Assembly: GCF_010667655.1 (NCBI RefSeq) | Contig: NZ_WHZU01000007.1 | Span: 89,445-142,654 of the forward strand | DNA: 53,210 bases | Reading direction: 5' to 3' | Source of the DNA: Bifidobacterium saimiriisciurei | Lineage (GTDB): Bacteria > Actinomycetota > Actinomycetes > Actinomycetales > Bifidobacteriaceae | In this document: positions 46,469-53,210 of the stretch, in pieces | Position numbering within the stretch: the stretch's first letter is position 1 | Layout: each line of letters begins with the position of its first letter | Translations under genes and position numbers: made by a program | Notes under the pieces: model-generated | The model's input: the letters and a program-made list of their open reading frames with translations, nothing else | Told to the model about the DNA's origin: nothing | Databases searched by the model: none

Positions 46469-48379
46469 TCACCTTTCGGCGGATGCGGCGGACGCCTTAT
46501 GCGATTCGTCCCCGACGCTGAGCTCCCGCTTCGCACGGGCCACAATCATGGTACGCAGGGTACCAGGCGAAACCGCGACGATGTGCCGCGCATGGGCGAT
46601 GCAGAAGGCGACGAACCAGGAATCCGAGGAGACGGTCAGATGCACCAGCTCGCCGGTACCGCACGGTTCCACCTTGGCGTCCTGAAGCGAGTCGATGAAC
46701 GGCAGCCCCGGCTTGTCGGTGACGAAGGAGGACGGCGTGCCGTTGTCAAGGCTCCACTGACGAAGTTCCGAAACGGGCACGTCCGGAATCGTTATCGAGT
46801 CCTGCGGGGCCACGATTTCGGCCCGACCGATGCGAGCGAGGCGTAGCACCTGCCAATCACTGTGCCTGTGCTTCGAGTCACTGGGGGACTTGTCGATGCC
46901 GTTCCAGAACGCGGCATAGTACACGCCCTCGTCCACGAAAATCTTGGCGGGAGCCACCAGCTTCTCGCGCGTACGTCCTGCACCGTCGGTGTATTCGATG
47001 CGCAACAGCGAACGCGAATGGATGGCGCTGTCCACGGCCTGGAAGCACGGAGGCTCAAGCTCGTATCCGGTAAGACTCAGCCATGGGGTCTCCCCCGGTT
47101 CGGTATGCTCGCGCAGTCGCGTATACAGCGATGCGGCCTGCCTGCGCGACTCGGCAGGCAGCAACGGCGAATGCGCCAGATAGCTCACCGATGCGGACAG
47201 CATGCTGAGATACTGCGGAGAGATGCCGGCCAGACGTTCGAGGCCCAGGGAGTTGGTGGCGCTGATGATGCCCTCCGCCTCCAGCAGGGACCAGTCGATG
47301 TCGAAGAACTGGCTGCCGGCCATCTCGCCATCGTCGGAGACGGTGGTAAGCGTGCCGATATCCTTGCGGATGACCGCCACCGACTTTTTCAGTTCGTCCT
47401 CGCTGCGGGCGTGTCCGATGAAGCGCTCCGCCAAGTCGGTCATCGGGAACTCCTCACCGATATGCGCGGAGAGGAACAGCATGAGGCGCAGACGACGATC
47501 CACTTCGGAGCCCGTCTGGAAGGATGCGCTCAGCGACTTGCGTCCCTTCGACTTGCCCTTGCCGTCCTCCACATCGGAGGCATGGTCCGCCGGGGTGGAG
47601 ACATCGCGGCGCGCCGCGAACGCCTCTTCGGGACGGTCTGCGGAACCGAACTGCGTTGCGGCGTTAAGACGGCGGTTGAACGCGTCCACGGCCTCCTGCG
47701 GACTGATGATCGAGGAGCCGGGGTGTTCAAGTACGAACATGGCCAGGTCGTCGGAATCGGTGTAGGCGACATTGATGTGTTCGCCGTCCACATCCACCGT
47801 CGCCGCGAAACGACGCGAATCGACGACTTTGACCAGCACATCGGGGATGGTCTGCGTGCCAAGACCCGGGGCGATCGAATCCAGCCCCAGACCGGGGACG
47901 GGCATTTGCGGTACACGCGGTGCGGTGCGCGACAGCTTGGTGCTCTCCCGCGATTCCATACGCTGCGAAGCCGAGGAAAGGGAAATCGACTGGGCAAGAT
48001 AATTCGCCGCAGCCAGGACCGGGAGATCCTCCTGCTCGAATCGCATGCGGATACGCGGCTCGTCGCCCAGCTGCAGACGATAGGACGCGAAGTCCTGCCC
48101 CTCGGATTTCGACGAGTATTCGGGCTGTCGCGACTCGATGGCGATGCCCATGGCCGCCAGCTTGGCGCGATCACGTTGGAACTGCTTGGCAAACGCCGCC
48201 TTGGCGGCCTGATCCGCAAGCTCGCCATAGGAGTCGGCGTATGCCTTCACCCGCTGCGCGATCTGGCGGGACGTAAGCCATTGGGGGAACGCCGACGAAA
48301 GCACCGCCAACACATCCAGTTCGTGCTTGCCCCATTTGTCGGAAAAACGGCGCCTTCCGTTCGAAGCTCCCTCAGCCAT
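46469..48379 (-). CDS. pafBC: Fused PafB-PafC WYL-domain transcriptional regulator
   Basis: A 636-aa protein with two winged-helix/WYL units in tandem, as expected for a fusion of PafB and PafC. Unit one: helix-turn-helix at residues 12-75 (FPQWLTSRQIAQRVKAYADS), then a WYL-like domain to about 255. A Lys/Ser-rich linker (DVEDGKGKSKGRKSLSASFQ) leads to unit two with a second helix-turn-helix and WYL domain (LLRIEYTDGAGRTREKLVAP). PafBC activates much of the LexA-independent DNA-damage response in mycobacteria; fusion into one chain is known in some actinobacteria. Its start ATG 48379 follows GTGAGGA. The first gene of the run to helY. Confidence 0.88.
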   Translation of the reverse strand: MAEGASNGRRRFSDKWGKHELDVLAVLSSAFPQWLTSRQIAQRVKAYADSYGELADQAAKAAFAKQFQRDRAKLAAMGIAIESRQPEYSSKSEGQDFASYRLQLGDEPRIRMRFEQEDLPVLAAANYLAQSISLSSASQRMESRESTKLSRTAPRVPQMPVPGLGLDSIAPGLGTQTIPDVLVKVVDSRRFAATVDVDGEHINVAYTDSDDLAMFVLEHPGSSIISPQEAVDAFNRRLNAATQFGSADRPEEAFAARRDVSTPADHASDVEDGKGKSKGRKSLSASFQTGSEVDRRLRLMLFLSAHIGEEFPMTDLAERFIGHARSEDELKKSVAVIRKDIGTLTTVSDDGEMAGSQFFDIDWSLLEAEGIISATNSLGLERLAGISPQYLSMLSASVSYLAHSPLLPAESRRQAASLYTRLREHTEPGETPWLSLTGYELEPPCFQAVDSAIHSRSLLRIEYTDGAGRTREKLVAPAKIFVDEGVYYAAFWNGIDKSPSDSKHRHSDWQVLRLARIGRAEIVAPQDSITIPDVPVSELRQWSLDNGTPSSFVTDKPGLPFIDSLQDAKVEPCGTGELVHLTVSSDSWFVAFCIAHARHIVAVSPGTLRTMIVARAKRELSVGDESHKASAASAER

Positions 48380-48439
48380 CTGTCCTCACGTCTCGTTAAC
48401 GTTGTTATTTGATTGTTGGCGTTTTCGCGCCTTTAGACA

Positions 48440-48463
48440 TTTTACGGGTAATTTTCCGTAAAA
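48440..48463. promoter_or_regulatory. Palindrome upstream of pafBC
   Basis: TTTTACGG and CCGTAAAA, 8 bp perfect, 8-nt spacer, lie 61 bp before the pafBC start. This could be an operator or part of the pafBC promoter region; a second terminator for the gene at 48525 is less likely. Confidence 0.45.
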
Positions 48464-48482
48464 CCCGCTTTTTCATCAAAAA

Positions 48483-48517
48483 TTATCCTTATGGACGATT
48501 TTTGCCCATAAGGATAA
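48483..48517 (-). terminator. Terminator of the UDP-glucose pyrophosphorylase gene
   Basis: TTATCCTTATGG pairs perfectly with CCATAAGGATAA and, on the minus strand, runs into TTTTTGATG. It lies 8 bp after the gene's stop codon. Confidence 0.85.
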
Positions 48518-48524
48518 CAATCGA

Positions 48525-49955
48525 TTACAGCCAATCATCCGGTTCGATGCCCTGCGGACCAACGAATTCCCCGTTCGGCACATATGAGGGATCTCCGTTG
48601 TCCTCGAGCCTGGCATCGGCGAAGCATTTCACATTCTGGCCGAACGTCCAGTCACCTTTGACGGTGAAGGAGTTCGCCGCGGCCAACGAAGGCACGCCAT
48701 AGGGGAAGCGTTCGTCGAAGTCGGCGATGTTCTTGTAATAACGTGGGTCAAGGTCCACCACGGGGAAGATGTAGTTGCCGTCCTCCATCTCATAGGTGTC
48801 CGTCAGATGGAACCTGTCGGAACGCATGATGAACAGGTCGTTCGTGGTCTTCACCGGGAGGAACCTCGGCCGGTCGACCTCGATGCACGCCGCGCCGTCG
48901 AACAGCGAGATGGCGGCTCCCATGGCCGTTTCCAGCTGCAGCACCTTGGTGGTGGAGGAATCGGTCGGATCGACAGTCTTGCGGTTGCGGATCACCGGAA
49001 GGTCCAGCACTCCCCCGGTCTGCGCCAGCTTGTCGCGCAGATCGCGCACGCGCACCCAGATGTTGTTCGTGTTGAAATACGGATGCTTGGCGATGTCGGT
49101 GGCGGCGGCCTTGTCGTCCGGATGCACCTGGCTCATCTCACGCAGCGAGAGACGCCCGGTCTTGCGGTCGCGAACGATGTGGCCTCCCTTGCGGTCGGCT
49201 GCGGTCTTGTGCGCGACTTCAACCATGAACGGCGCATCGGACTGCGCGAAGGCACCGGCGAGCGTGGTGGAAGGACGCGCGCCGAGATTGTCGGAATTTG
49301 AGATGAACAGGTATTCGATGCCGTGCTCAAGAAGATTGTCGAGAAGTCCGGACTCCCAGAGCGTGGCGAATACGTCGCCATGGCCCGGAGGGCACCATTC
49401 CAGCTCGGGGTTCTCGGGGAAATCAACGGGGGCGCCGGTGGCGAGATCGATTTTCGGCTCCACATGCTGGATGATCTCCATGGGGATGTCCGTCTGGTGG
49501 AAACGACGGTTGTGATGCAGCACGGACATCGACTCCTTCGACGTGCGGAAGGAGTTCATCAGCGTGAGCGGCAACTGCACGTCTTCACGGGTGCGAGCCG
49601 TGACGACCTGACCGAGGATGATATCAAGGAAGCGCATGCGCTTCGCCTTATGACGGCGCACGGGCAGCAGCGACTTGGGGCCGGCCAGTCCCATCGACGT
49701 GCCGAGACCGCCGTTGAGCTTGAGGAAGGCCGTCTTCTTGAACGCCTCCAACGCCTTGTCATGGTCGATGGTGTGATGGATATCGCGGACGGCGGGAATA
49801 TCGGTGAGCGGCTCGACATCGGATTCGCGAATCCATTCGGAATGGTCGTCCTGCTGCCAGGTGCGGTACAGGCGTTCGAATTGAGAAATAGCGATTTCAC
49901 TCATGCCATGTTCGCGCATCTTCGCCGCGGACAGTTCAAACGGATCGTTGGACAC
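48525..49955 (-). CDS. UTP-glucose-1-phosphate uridylyltransferase (UDPGP type)
   Basis: A 476-aa UDP-glucose pyrophosphorylase of the eukaryote-like UDPGP family, which bifidobacteria use in place of GalU for UDP-glucose synthesis and the Leloir and lacto-N-biose pathways. The nucleotide-binding loop is LKLNGGLGTSMGLAGPKSLL (residues about 79-98). HHNRRFHQTDIPMEI, WCPPGHGDVFATLWESGLLD and FISNSDNLGA are family motifs. A GTG at 49955 with AAAGGGAAACC upstream gives the usual length (SNDPFELSAAKMREHG start); a much longer upstream frame and an ATG 8 codons earlier are less likely. Confidence 0.93.
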   Translation of the reverse strand: MSNDPFELSAAKMREHGMSEIAISQFERLYRTWQQDDHSEWIRESDVEPLTDIPAVRDIHHTIDHDKALEAFKKTAFLKLNGGLGTSMGLAGPKSLLPVRRHKAKRMRFLDIILGQVVTARTREDVQLPLTLMNSFRTSKESMSVLHHNRRFHQTDIPMEIIQHVEPKIDLATGAPVDFPENPELEWCPPGHGDVFATLWESGLLDNLLEHGIEYLFISNSDNLGARPSTTLAGAFAQSDAPFMVEVAHKTAADRKGGHIVRDRKTGRLSLREMSQVHPDDKAAATDIAKHPYFNTNNIWVRVRDLRDKLAQTGGVLDLPVIRNRKTVDPTDSSTTKVLQLETAMGAAISLFDGAACIEVDRPRFLPVKTTNDLFIMRSDRFHLTDTYEMEDGNYIFPVVDLDPRYYKNIADFDERFPYGVPSLAAANSFTVKGDWTFGQNVKCFADARLEDNGDPSYVPNGEFVGPQGIEPDDWL

Positions 49956-50082
49956 AGGTTTCCCTTTCTTTGGACACATCACCACATTGTATAGGATGAC
50001 GGCTTGCCTCTTCCTGATGCTTTTGGGCAAGTTTCGGGGAGAAACATGGGAGGTGGCCTCCAAAAGTCGGATGTCGACAAAT
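49956..50082 (-). other. Leader of the UDP-glucose pyrophosphorylase gene
   Basis: 127 bp without a gene. AAGAAAGGG near 49965 is its ribosome binding site. The sequence between contains a TATACAATG-like stretch (about 49985-49993, minus strand) that could be the -10. Confidence 0.45.
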
Positions 50083-50262
50083 CTATTTTTCGCCACCGCC
50101 GGATGCCCATACAAGAAATGCGCCGGCAACGGAGACGATAATGACGCCGAGAACCACCATCGAGGTGATGGCCGGTCCCCAAGCAGCCACCGTTCTTGCG
50201 CATTCATACGCATATGCGGTGGGCCGGATTGCCCAACTTGCCGGCCGCCCGACCCACCGCAC
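50083..50262 (-). CDS. Small single-pass membrane protein downstream of nhaA
   Basis: A 59-aa frame starting with GTG at 50262, only 4 bp after the nhaA stop: RWVGRPASWAIRPTAYAYEC, then RTVAAWGPAITSMVVLGVII and VSVAGAFLVWASGGGEK. It has a clear C-terminal membrane helix (SMVVLGVIIVSVAGAFLVWA) and ends with a stop before an A+T-rich stretch. The possible ribosome binding site is CGGGAATCC inside the end of nhaA, suggesting coupling. Not recognised. An internal ATG would give a 28-aa version. Confidence 0.45.
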   Translation of the reverse strand: MRWVGRPASWAIRPTAYAYECARTVAAWGPAITSMVVLGVIIVSVAGAFLVWASGGGEK

Positions 50263-50266
50263 CGAG

Positions 50267-51637
50267 TCAGGATTCCCGTTCGGCGTTCAACGCCTCATGA
50301 CGCAGAATCAGGAAGCCGAGGGCGCCGGCAATGATGGATGCGGCGAGGATGGCGGTCTTGGCGACCGCCGCGACCTGCGGATCCGTGAACGACAGGTTCG
50401 TCACGAAGATCGCCATGGTGAATCCCACGCCGCCGAGTGCCGATACGCCGGCGATATGACCCCATTTCACGCCTTTGGGTAGCTGTGAGACGCCCAGTTT
50501 CACCGTGGCCCATGTGGCGATGAAGATGCCGAGCGGTTTGCCGACAAGCAGCCCCAGGAACACGCCTATCGCCACCGGACTGGTCACGACCTGAGTGAAC
50601 GACATGCCGGCGAGTATCACGCCGGCGTTCGAGAACGCGAACAACGGCAGCACGAAGAAGTACACGAACGTGTGCAGGCGCTTCTCCAGACGAATCGTCG
50701 GCGGAATCGTGGCGTGCGATACGCGGCGGATCGAATACACCTCACGCAGGTATTCCCGCTGCGCCACATCCGGCTCGTCGGGATCGTAACGGTCCTCGGC
50801 CTTGCGCACACGATGCGCGAACCAGCCGCCCACCCGGTCGAGCCTGATCTCGGAACGGGCCGGAATCGCGAGCGCCAGCATGACGCCGGCGAGGGTGGCG
50901 TGGATTCCGGAGAAGAGCATGCACACCCATAGGATGAATCCGATGATGAGGTATGGTGGCAGGTCGTAGATGTGGCAGCGGTTGAATGCGATGAGCAGGG
51001 CGTATGCGGCGAGTGCGGCGATGAGCCAGGGCAGGCTGAGTTTGGTGGTGTAGAAGAGCGCGATGACGGCGATGGCGATCATGTCGTCGGCGATGGTGAG
51101 TGTGGATAGATAGGCGCGCAGTCCCGATGGTATGCGTCGGCCGAGTAGGGCGAGCAGGCCGAGGCAGAAGGCGATGTCGTTGGCCATGGGCACTCCCCAT
51201 CCGCCCGCGTATTGACCGCCGACGTTCACGATCAGGTAGATGATGGCGGGGAGTATGGCGCCTCCTGCGGCGGCGATGATGGGCAGTATGGCCTTGCGTG
51301 GTTCGGTGAGTTCTCCGGCGCGTATCTCATGTTTGATTTCGAGGCCGACCATGAGGAAGAACAGGGCCATGAGGAAGTCGTTGATGAAGTGTTCGAGGCT
51401 GATGTTCGCGTGGAATGCACCGATGGAGAACGTCAGGTGCACGGATTGCCAGAATTCGTTGAAGTATGGCAGTGCCGGCGTGTTTTCGATGGCGAAGGCG
51501 GCGAGCGCGGCGAACACCATGAGTATGGTGGCTTTGGTGGATGAGTGGGTGAATTCGATGAGGCGTCGTTTGCCTTTGTGGATGTTGATGACGCCGGGTT
51601 CGAGTATGCCCTCGTGGATCTGGGGGCTTGATGTCAT
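50267..51637 (-). CDS. nhaA: Na+/H+ antiporter NhaA
   Basis: A 456-aa NhaA exchanging Na+ for H+ in pH and salt homeostasis. The inverted-repeat core shows FFLMVGLEIKHEIRAGELTE, GGWGVPMANDIAFCLGLLAL with the GV-TDIAF-like motif, and the ion-binding Asp pair in LTIADDMIAIAVIALFYT. It carries a polar insert of about 60 residues (RVRKAEDRYDPDEPDVAQRE and following) between helices, longer than in E. coli NhaA (388 aa). ATG 51637 follows TTAGGAGC. The 5' half of the gene has strong G+T skew on the plus strand, unlike its 3' half. Confidence 0.95.
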   Translation of the reverse strand: MTSSPQIHEGILEPGVINIHKGKRRLIEFTHSSTKATILMVFAALAAFAIENTPALPYFNEFWQSVHLTFSIGAFHANISLEHFINDFLMALFFLMVGLEIKHEIRAGELTEPRKAILPIIAAAGGAILPAIIYLIVNVGGQYAGGWGVPMANDIAFCLGLLALLGRRIPSGLRAYLSTLTIADDMIAIAVIALFYTTKLSLPWLIAALAAYALLIAFNRCHIYDLPPYLIIGFILWVCMLFSGIHATLAGVMLALAIPARSEIRLDRVGGWFAHRVRKAEDRYDPDEPDVAQREYLREVYSIRRVSHATIPPTIRLEKRLHTFVYFFVLPLFAFSNAGVILAGMSFTQVVTSPVAIGVFLGLLVGKPLGIFIATWATVKLGVSQLPKGVKWGHIAGVSALGGVGFTMAIFVTNLSFTDPQVAAVAKTAILAASIIAGALGFLILRHEALNAERES

Positions 51638-51867
51638 GTGTTTGCTCCTAACAACTGCTTGTGTGAATGGAGTCGGTCGTTGTGTGTTGTTTGGTTTGCG
51701 ACCGCGAGGATTCAACCTTTCTAGGTTACATGATGGTGTCTGCTCCCCTATCGCCGTGCGTGAAAAAGGAGTTCGGCAACGTGCGCCTTTCGATGTCATC
51801 GGTGGTTTCCTATGCGGCGCCTGCTAGCCTATTGGCGTTTTTATTCCGTATGGGAAAGGAGTATTTG
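51638..51867. other. nhaA-DUF1304 divergent intergenic region
   Basis: 230 bp. G+T-rich on the plus strand; no clear promoter boxes were fixed by eye. Frames running through it lack ribosome binding sites. Confidence 0.4.
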
Positions 51868-52257
51868 ATGTTGGTGGCGTCGTGTGTGTTCGCGGTTCTT
51901 GCCGGTTTGCTTCATGTCCTGATTTTTGTTTTGGAGTCGTTTCGTTGGACTGATCCGAGGACGATGAGGACGTTCTCCGTTGCGTCGTTGCGGGAGGCTG
52001 AGGCGACAAGGGAGATGGCTTATAATCAGGGCTTCTATAATCTGTTTCTTGGCGTCATGGCCTTGGCGGGTGTGGTGCTTGTTTTCGCCGGATGGCGTGT
52101 TGTCGGCGTGACGTTGATGGTTGCGGGCACCGCGTCCATGGCGCTCGCCGCCCTGGTGTTGTTCACCGGCAGTCCCGATAAGCGTGGCGCTGCCGTCAAG
52201 CAGGCGTTGTTCCCCAATGTCTCACTACTACTGTTGTTGGCTTTTGCCGTTTTCTGA
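51868..52257 (+). CDS. DUF1304 family membrane protein
   Basis: A 129-aa four-helix membrane protein of the DUF1304 family. The signature is visible: VLAGLLHVLIFVLESFRW (residues 10-27) in helix 1, then AYNQGFYNLFLGVMALAGVV (48-67), the conserved NQGFYN, followed by two more helices ending LLLLLAFAVF. ATG 51868 has AAAGGAG 6 nt upstream. It is divergent from nhaA. The function of DUF1304 proteins is not established. The coding strand is G+T-rich, continuing the skew seen in the 5' half of nhaA. Confidence 0.88.
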   Translation: MLVASCVFAVLAGLLHVLIFVLESFRWTDPRTMRTFSVASLREAEATREMAYNQGFYNLFLGVMALAGVVLVFAGWRVVGVTLMVAGTASMALAALVLFTGSPDKRGAAVKQALFPNVSLLLLLAFAVF

Positions 52258-52361
52258 TTTTCCGCCTGCTTGGTGCGGGATGTGAACGGCCAGTTTTTGC
52301 GCATGGAGGTGCATACAATCGCAATGCACGATAATTCGTCTTATTTCGCAAAGGATGTGCG

Positions 52362-52559
52362 ATGACTGAACGTTATCTCAGTACCAAGGAGGTCGGGGAA
52401 CGGCTTGGCCTGAAAAACGCCGCATCAGCTGGTCTGCCCGAACCCGATGTGCTTGTCGGCAGAACGAAGGGCTGGAAGCCAGAGACCATCGACGCATGGC
52501 TAGCGAACCGCCCGGGCCAAGGCGTCGGAGGAGGCCGTCCTCGCAAGGATCGCGATTAA
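52362..52559 (+). CDS. Small AlpA/excisionase-like helix-turn-helix protein
   Basis: A 65-aa DNA-binding protein: YLSTKEVGERLGLKNAASAG (HTH, residues 5-24), a Leu-Pro-Glu-Pro turn that gives the wing (LPEPDVLVGRTKGWKPETID) and the tail AWLANRPGQGVGGGRPRK. This is the AlpA/MerR-like winged-helix layout of excisionases and small phage-type regulators. ATG 52362 follows AAAGGATG. Such genes often mark integrated elements, and the next 600 bp hold an odd inverted duplication, so a mobile element may start here. No integrase is in the window. Confidence 0.8.
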   Translation: MTERYLSTKEVGERLGLKNAASAGLPEPDVLVGRTKGWKPETIDAWLANRPGQGVGGGRPRKDRD

Positions 52560-52846
52560 CGGTTTGCTCGTGTCGTATGGCGTTACTGGATGTGCTCTCT
52601 GCCGTCTGTCATTACATGTCGCCCTCCAGTCCACAATACTGCGCTATGTGTTTGTTGCGCCCGTAGGCCTATCCACAGCAACGTAGCGGACCAGTAATGG
52701 AAAACCCGCATCTATGTAGCCCCATCATGAATGAATTGCCTATCAGGCATTGGGGGATTCTGACATCACCCCATGGGGAAACCGCAATCGGGAGACTGCT
52801 CCAAACTCAGCGACGAACAGGCGCTGATAGCATCAGCCAACCGGAC
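52560..52846. other. Non-coding gap before the inverted duplication
   Basis: 287 bp with no supported gene. The base composition is mixed and lower in G+C than the core genes. No att-like direct repeat was found by eye. Confidence 0.4.
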
Positions 52847-53056
52847 CTACCAGCGTTCTAGCACACGATGCATGACGTTGTTCTTCACGGCGTCCTTGAA
52901 ATGGCCGACGTGGACCCCACGCAGCACGTACGCCTCGCCGTCGGAGCCGTCATCATACCGTTCCAGCTCCTCTTGGATGGCCGCTCCGACCACTGAGGCG
53001 AATTCGCTGAACGTCATGGCCTGATCGAGATCGATGCCGGCCGCGGCCACATCCAC
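52847..53056 (-). CDS. Small protein, inverted paralogous copy without proper N-terminus
   Basis: A 69-aa frame: AAAGIDLDQAMTFSEFASVV, then GAAIQEELERYDDGSDGEAY and YVLRGVHVGHFKDAVKNNVM, ending HRVLERW. Its residues 4-28 are identical to residues 21-45 of the gene at 53074, read from the opposite strand within the inverted repeat. It begins at an ATG with no Shine-Dalgarno and lacks the 20-residue N-terminus that the other copy has, so it looks truncated or switched off. Acidic, no membrane helix, family not recognised. Confidence 0.5.
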   Translation of the reverse strand: MDVAAAGIDLDQAMTFSEFASVVGAAIQEELERYDDGSDGEAYVLRGVHVGHFKDAVKNNVMHRVLERW

Positions 53057-53210
53057 CGATGAGAGGGGTATCCATGAGCGTCGCCAAGAGAATGTTCGAG
53101 TCGGGAGTCGATCCTGAGATGATCCGCACGTATGCCGCGGCCGGCATCGATCTCGATCAGGCCATGACGTTCAGCGAATTCGCCTCAGTGGTCGGAGCGG
53201 CCATCCAAGA
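52971..53210. repeat. Perfect inverted repeat of at least 77 bp flanking an 86-bp spacer
   Basis: The left arm 52971-53047 and right arm 53134-53210 are exact reverse complements, and the right arm runs off the window end. The spacer 53048-53133 carries a ribosome binding site (GAGAGGGG), the ATG at 53074 and the first 20 codons of the right-hand gene. Both arms are in the same reading frame, so inversion of the spacer would move that start onto the left-hand gene in frame. Confidence 0.9.
53074..53210 (+). CDS. Partial small gene at the right edge, N-terminal part
   Basis: MSVAKRMFESGVDPEMIRTY followed by AAAGIDLDQAMTFSEFASVV and GAAIQ, then cut by the window end (frame open). A good ribosome binding site GAGAGGGG lies 5 nt before the ATG. 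From residue 21 on it is identical to the inverted copy at 52847-53056. The continuation is unknown, so it may or may not share that copy's C-terminus (EELERYDDGSDGEAY). Family not recognised. Confidence 0.65.
   Translation, partial: MSVAKRMFESGVDPEMIRTYAAAGIDLDQAMTFSEFASVVGAAIQ

Noticed and set aside
52362..53210. Intact prophage or integrative element
   Set aside because: Only one small AlpA-like gene and an inverted duplication are in view; no integrase, structural gene or att repeat is present, so it is noted only as context.

Overview
The window is a high-GC chromosomal segment of an actinobacterium, almost certainly a Bifidobacterium. The evidence is transketolase beside transaldolase (tkt-tal, sugar-rearranging enzymes of the bifid shunt), RbpA, WhiA, a GarA-type FHA protein next to an Rv1828-like MerR regulator, a fused PafBC, HelY, and an actinobacterial LexA box in front of uvrA. 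No rRNA, tRNA, CRISPR array or intact transposase is visible.

Layout. 0.1-2.5 kb: ABC-F ATPase and MscL. 2.5-9.1 kb: an accessory redox block with a LysR regulator, flavodoxin, aldo/keto reductase, cupin, sugar O-acetyltransferase and a DUF3737 protein. Four promoters in this block share one architecture: an operator CATGC-N7-GCATG, 19 bp, TATTGG, 20 bp, then a -10 element. The block also holds remnants of an ApbE gene, a flavoprotein gene and an alpha/beta-hydrolase lipoprotein gene. 9.3-10.3 kb: an interrupted small membrane-protein gene and an NAD(P)H oxidoreductase gene, joined by a perfect 73-bp inverted repeat. 10.4-15.7 kb: a two-component system, a KdsC-like phosphatase, a MATE transporter, a small metallopeptidase, an acylphosphatase and YbdD. 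15.8-18.2 kb: cstA.

18.4-30.3 kb is the conserved core: uvrA-uvrC-aroE-rapZ-whiA, then pgk, tpiA, secG and a Cof-type HAD hydrolase. 30.5-33.4 kb: an XRE-AlaA fusion aminotransferase behind an array of TTGAAC boxes, and a second aminotransferase. 33.5-36.9 kb: tal and tkt. 37.1-39.5 kb: CIRCE, hrcA and dnaJ. 39.7-40.9 kb: garA-type FHA gene and merR. 41.2-51.6 kb: HAD phosphatase, rbpA, helY-like helicase, diacylglycerol-kinase-like gene, pafBC, UDP-glucose pyrophosphorylase and nhaA. 51.9-53.2 kb: a DUF1304 membrane protein, a small AlpA-like HTH protein, and, at the right edge, a perfect inverted repeat of at least 77 bp whose 86-bp spacer carries the start of a small gene.

How the genes work together. 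pgk and tpiA serve central glycolysis, and tkt and tal the pentose part of the bifid shunt. uvrA is under a LexA box. hrcA-dnaJ is under CIRCE. The LysR block looks like a compact, partly decayed redox-stress or detoxification regulon whose substrate cannot be read from sequence. Starts were chosen by Shine-Dalgarno spacing and family length. Promoter and hairpin calls were made by eye.
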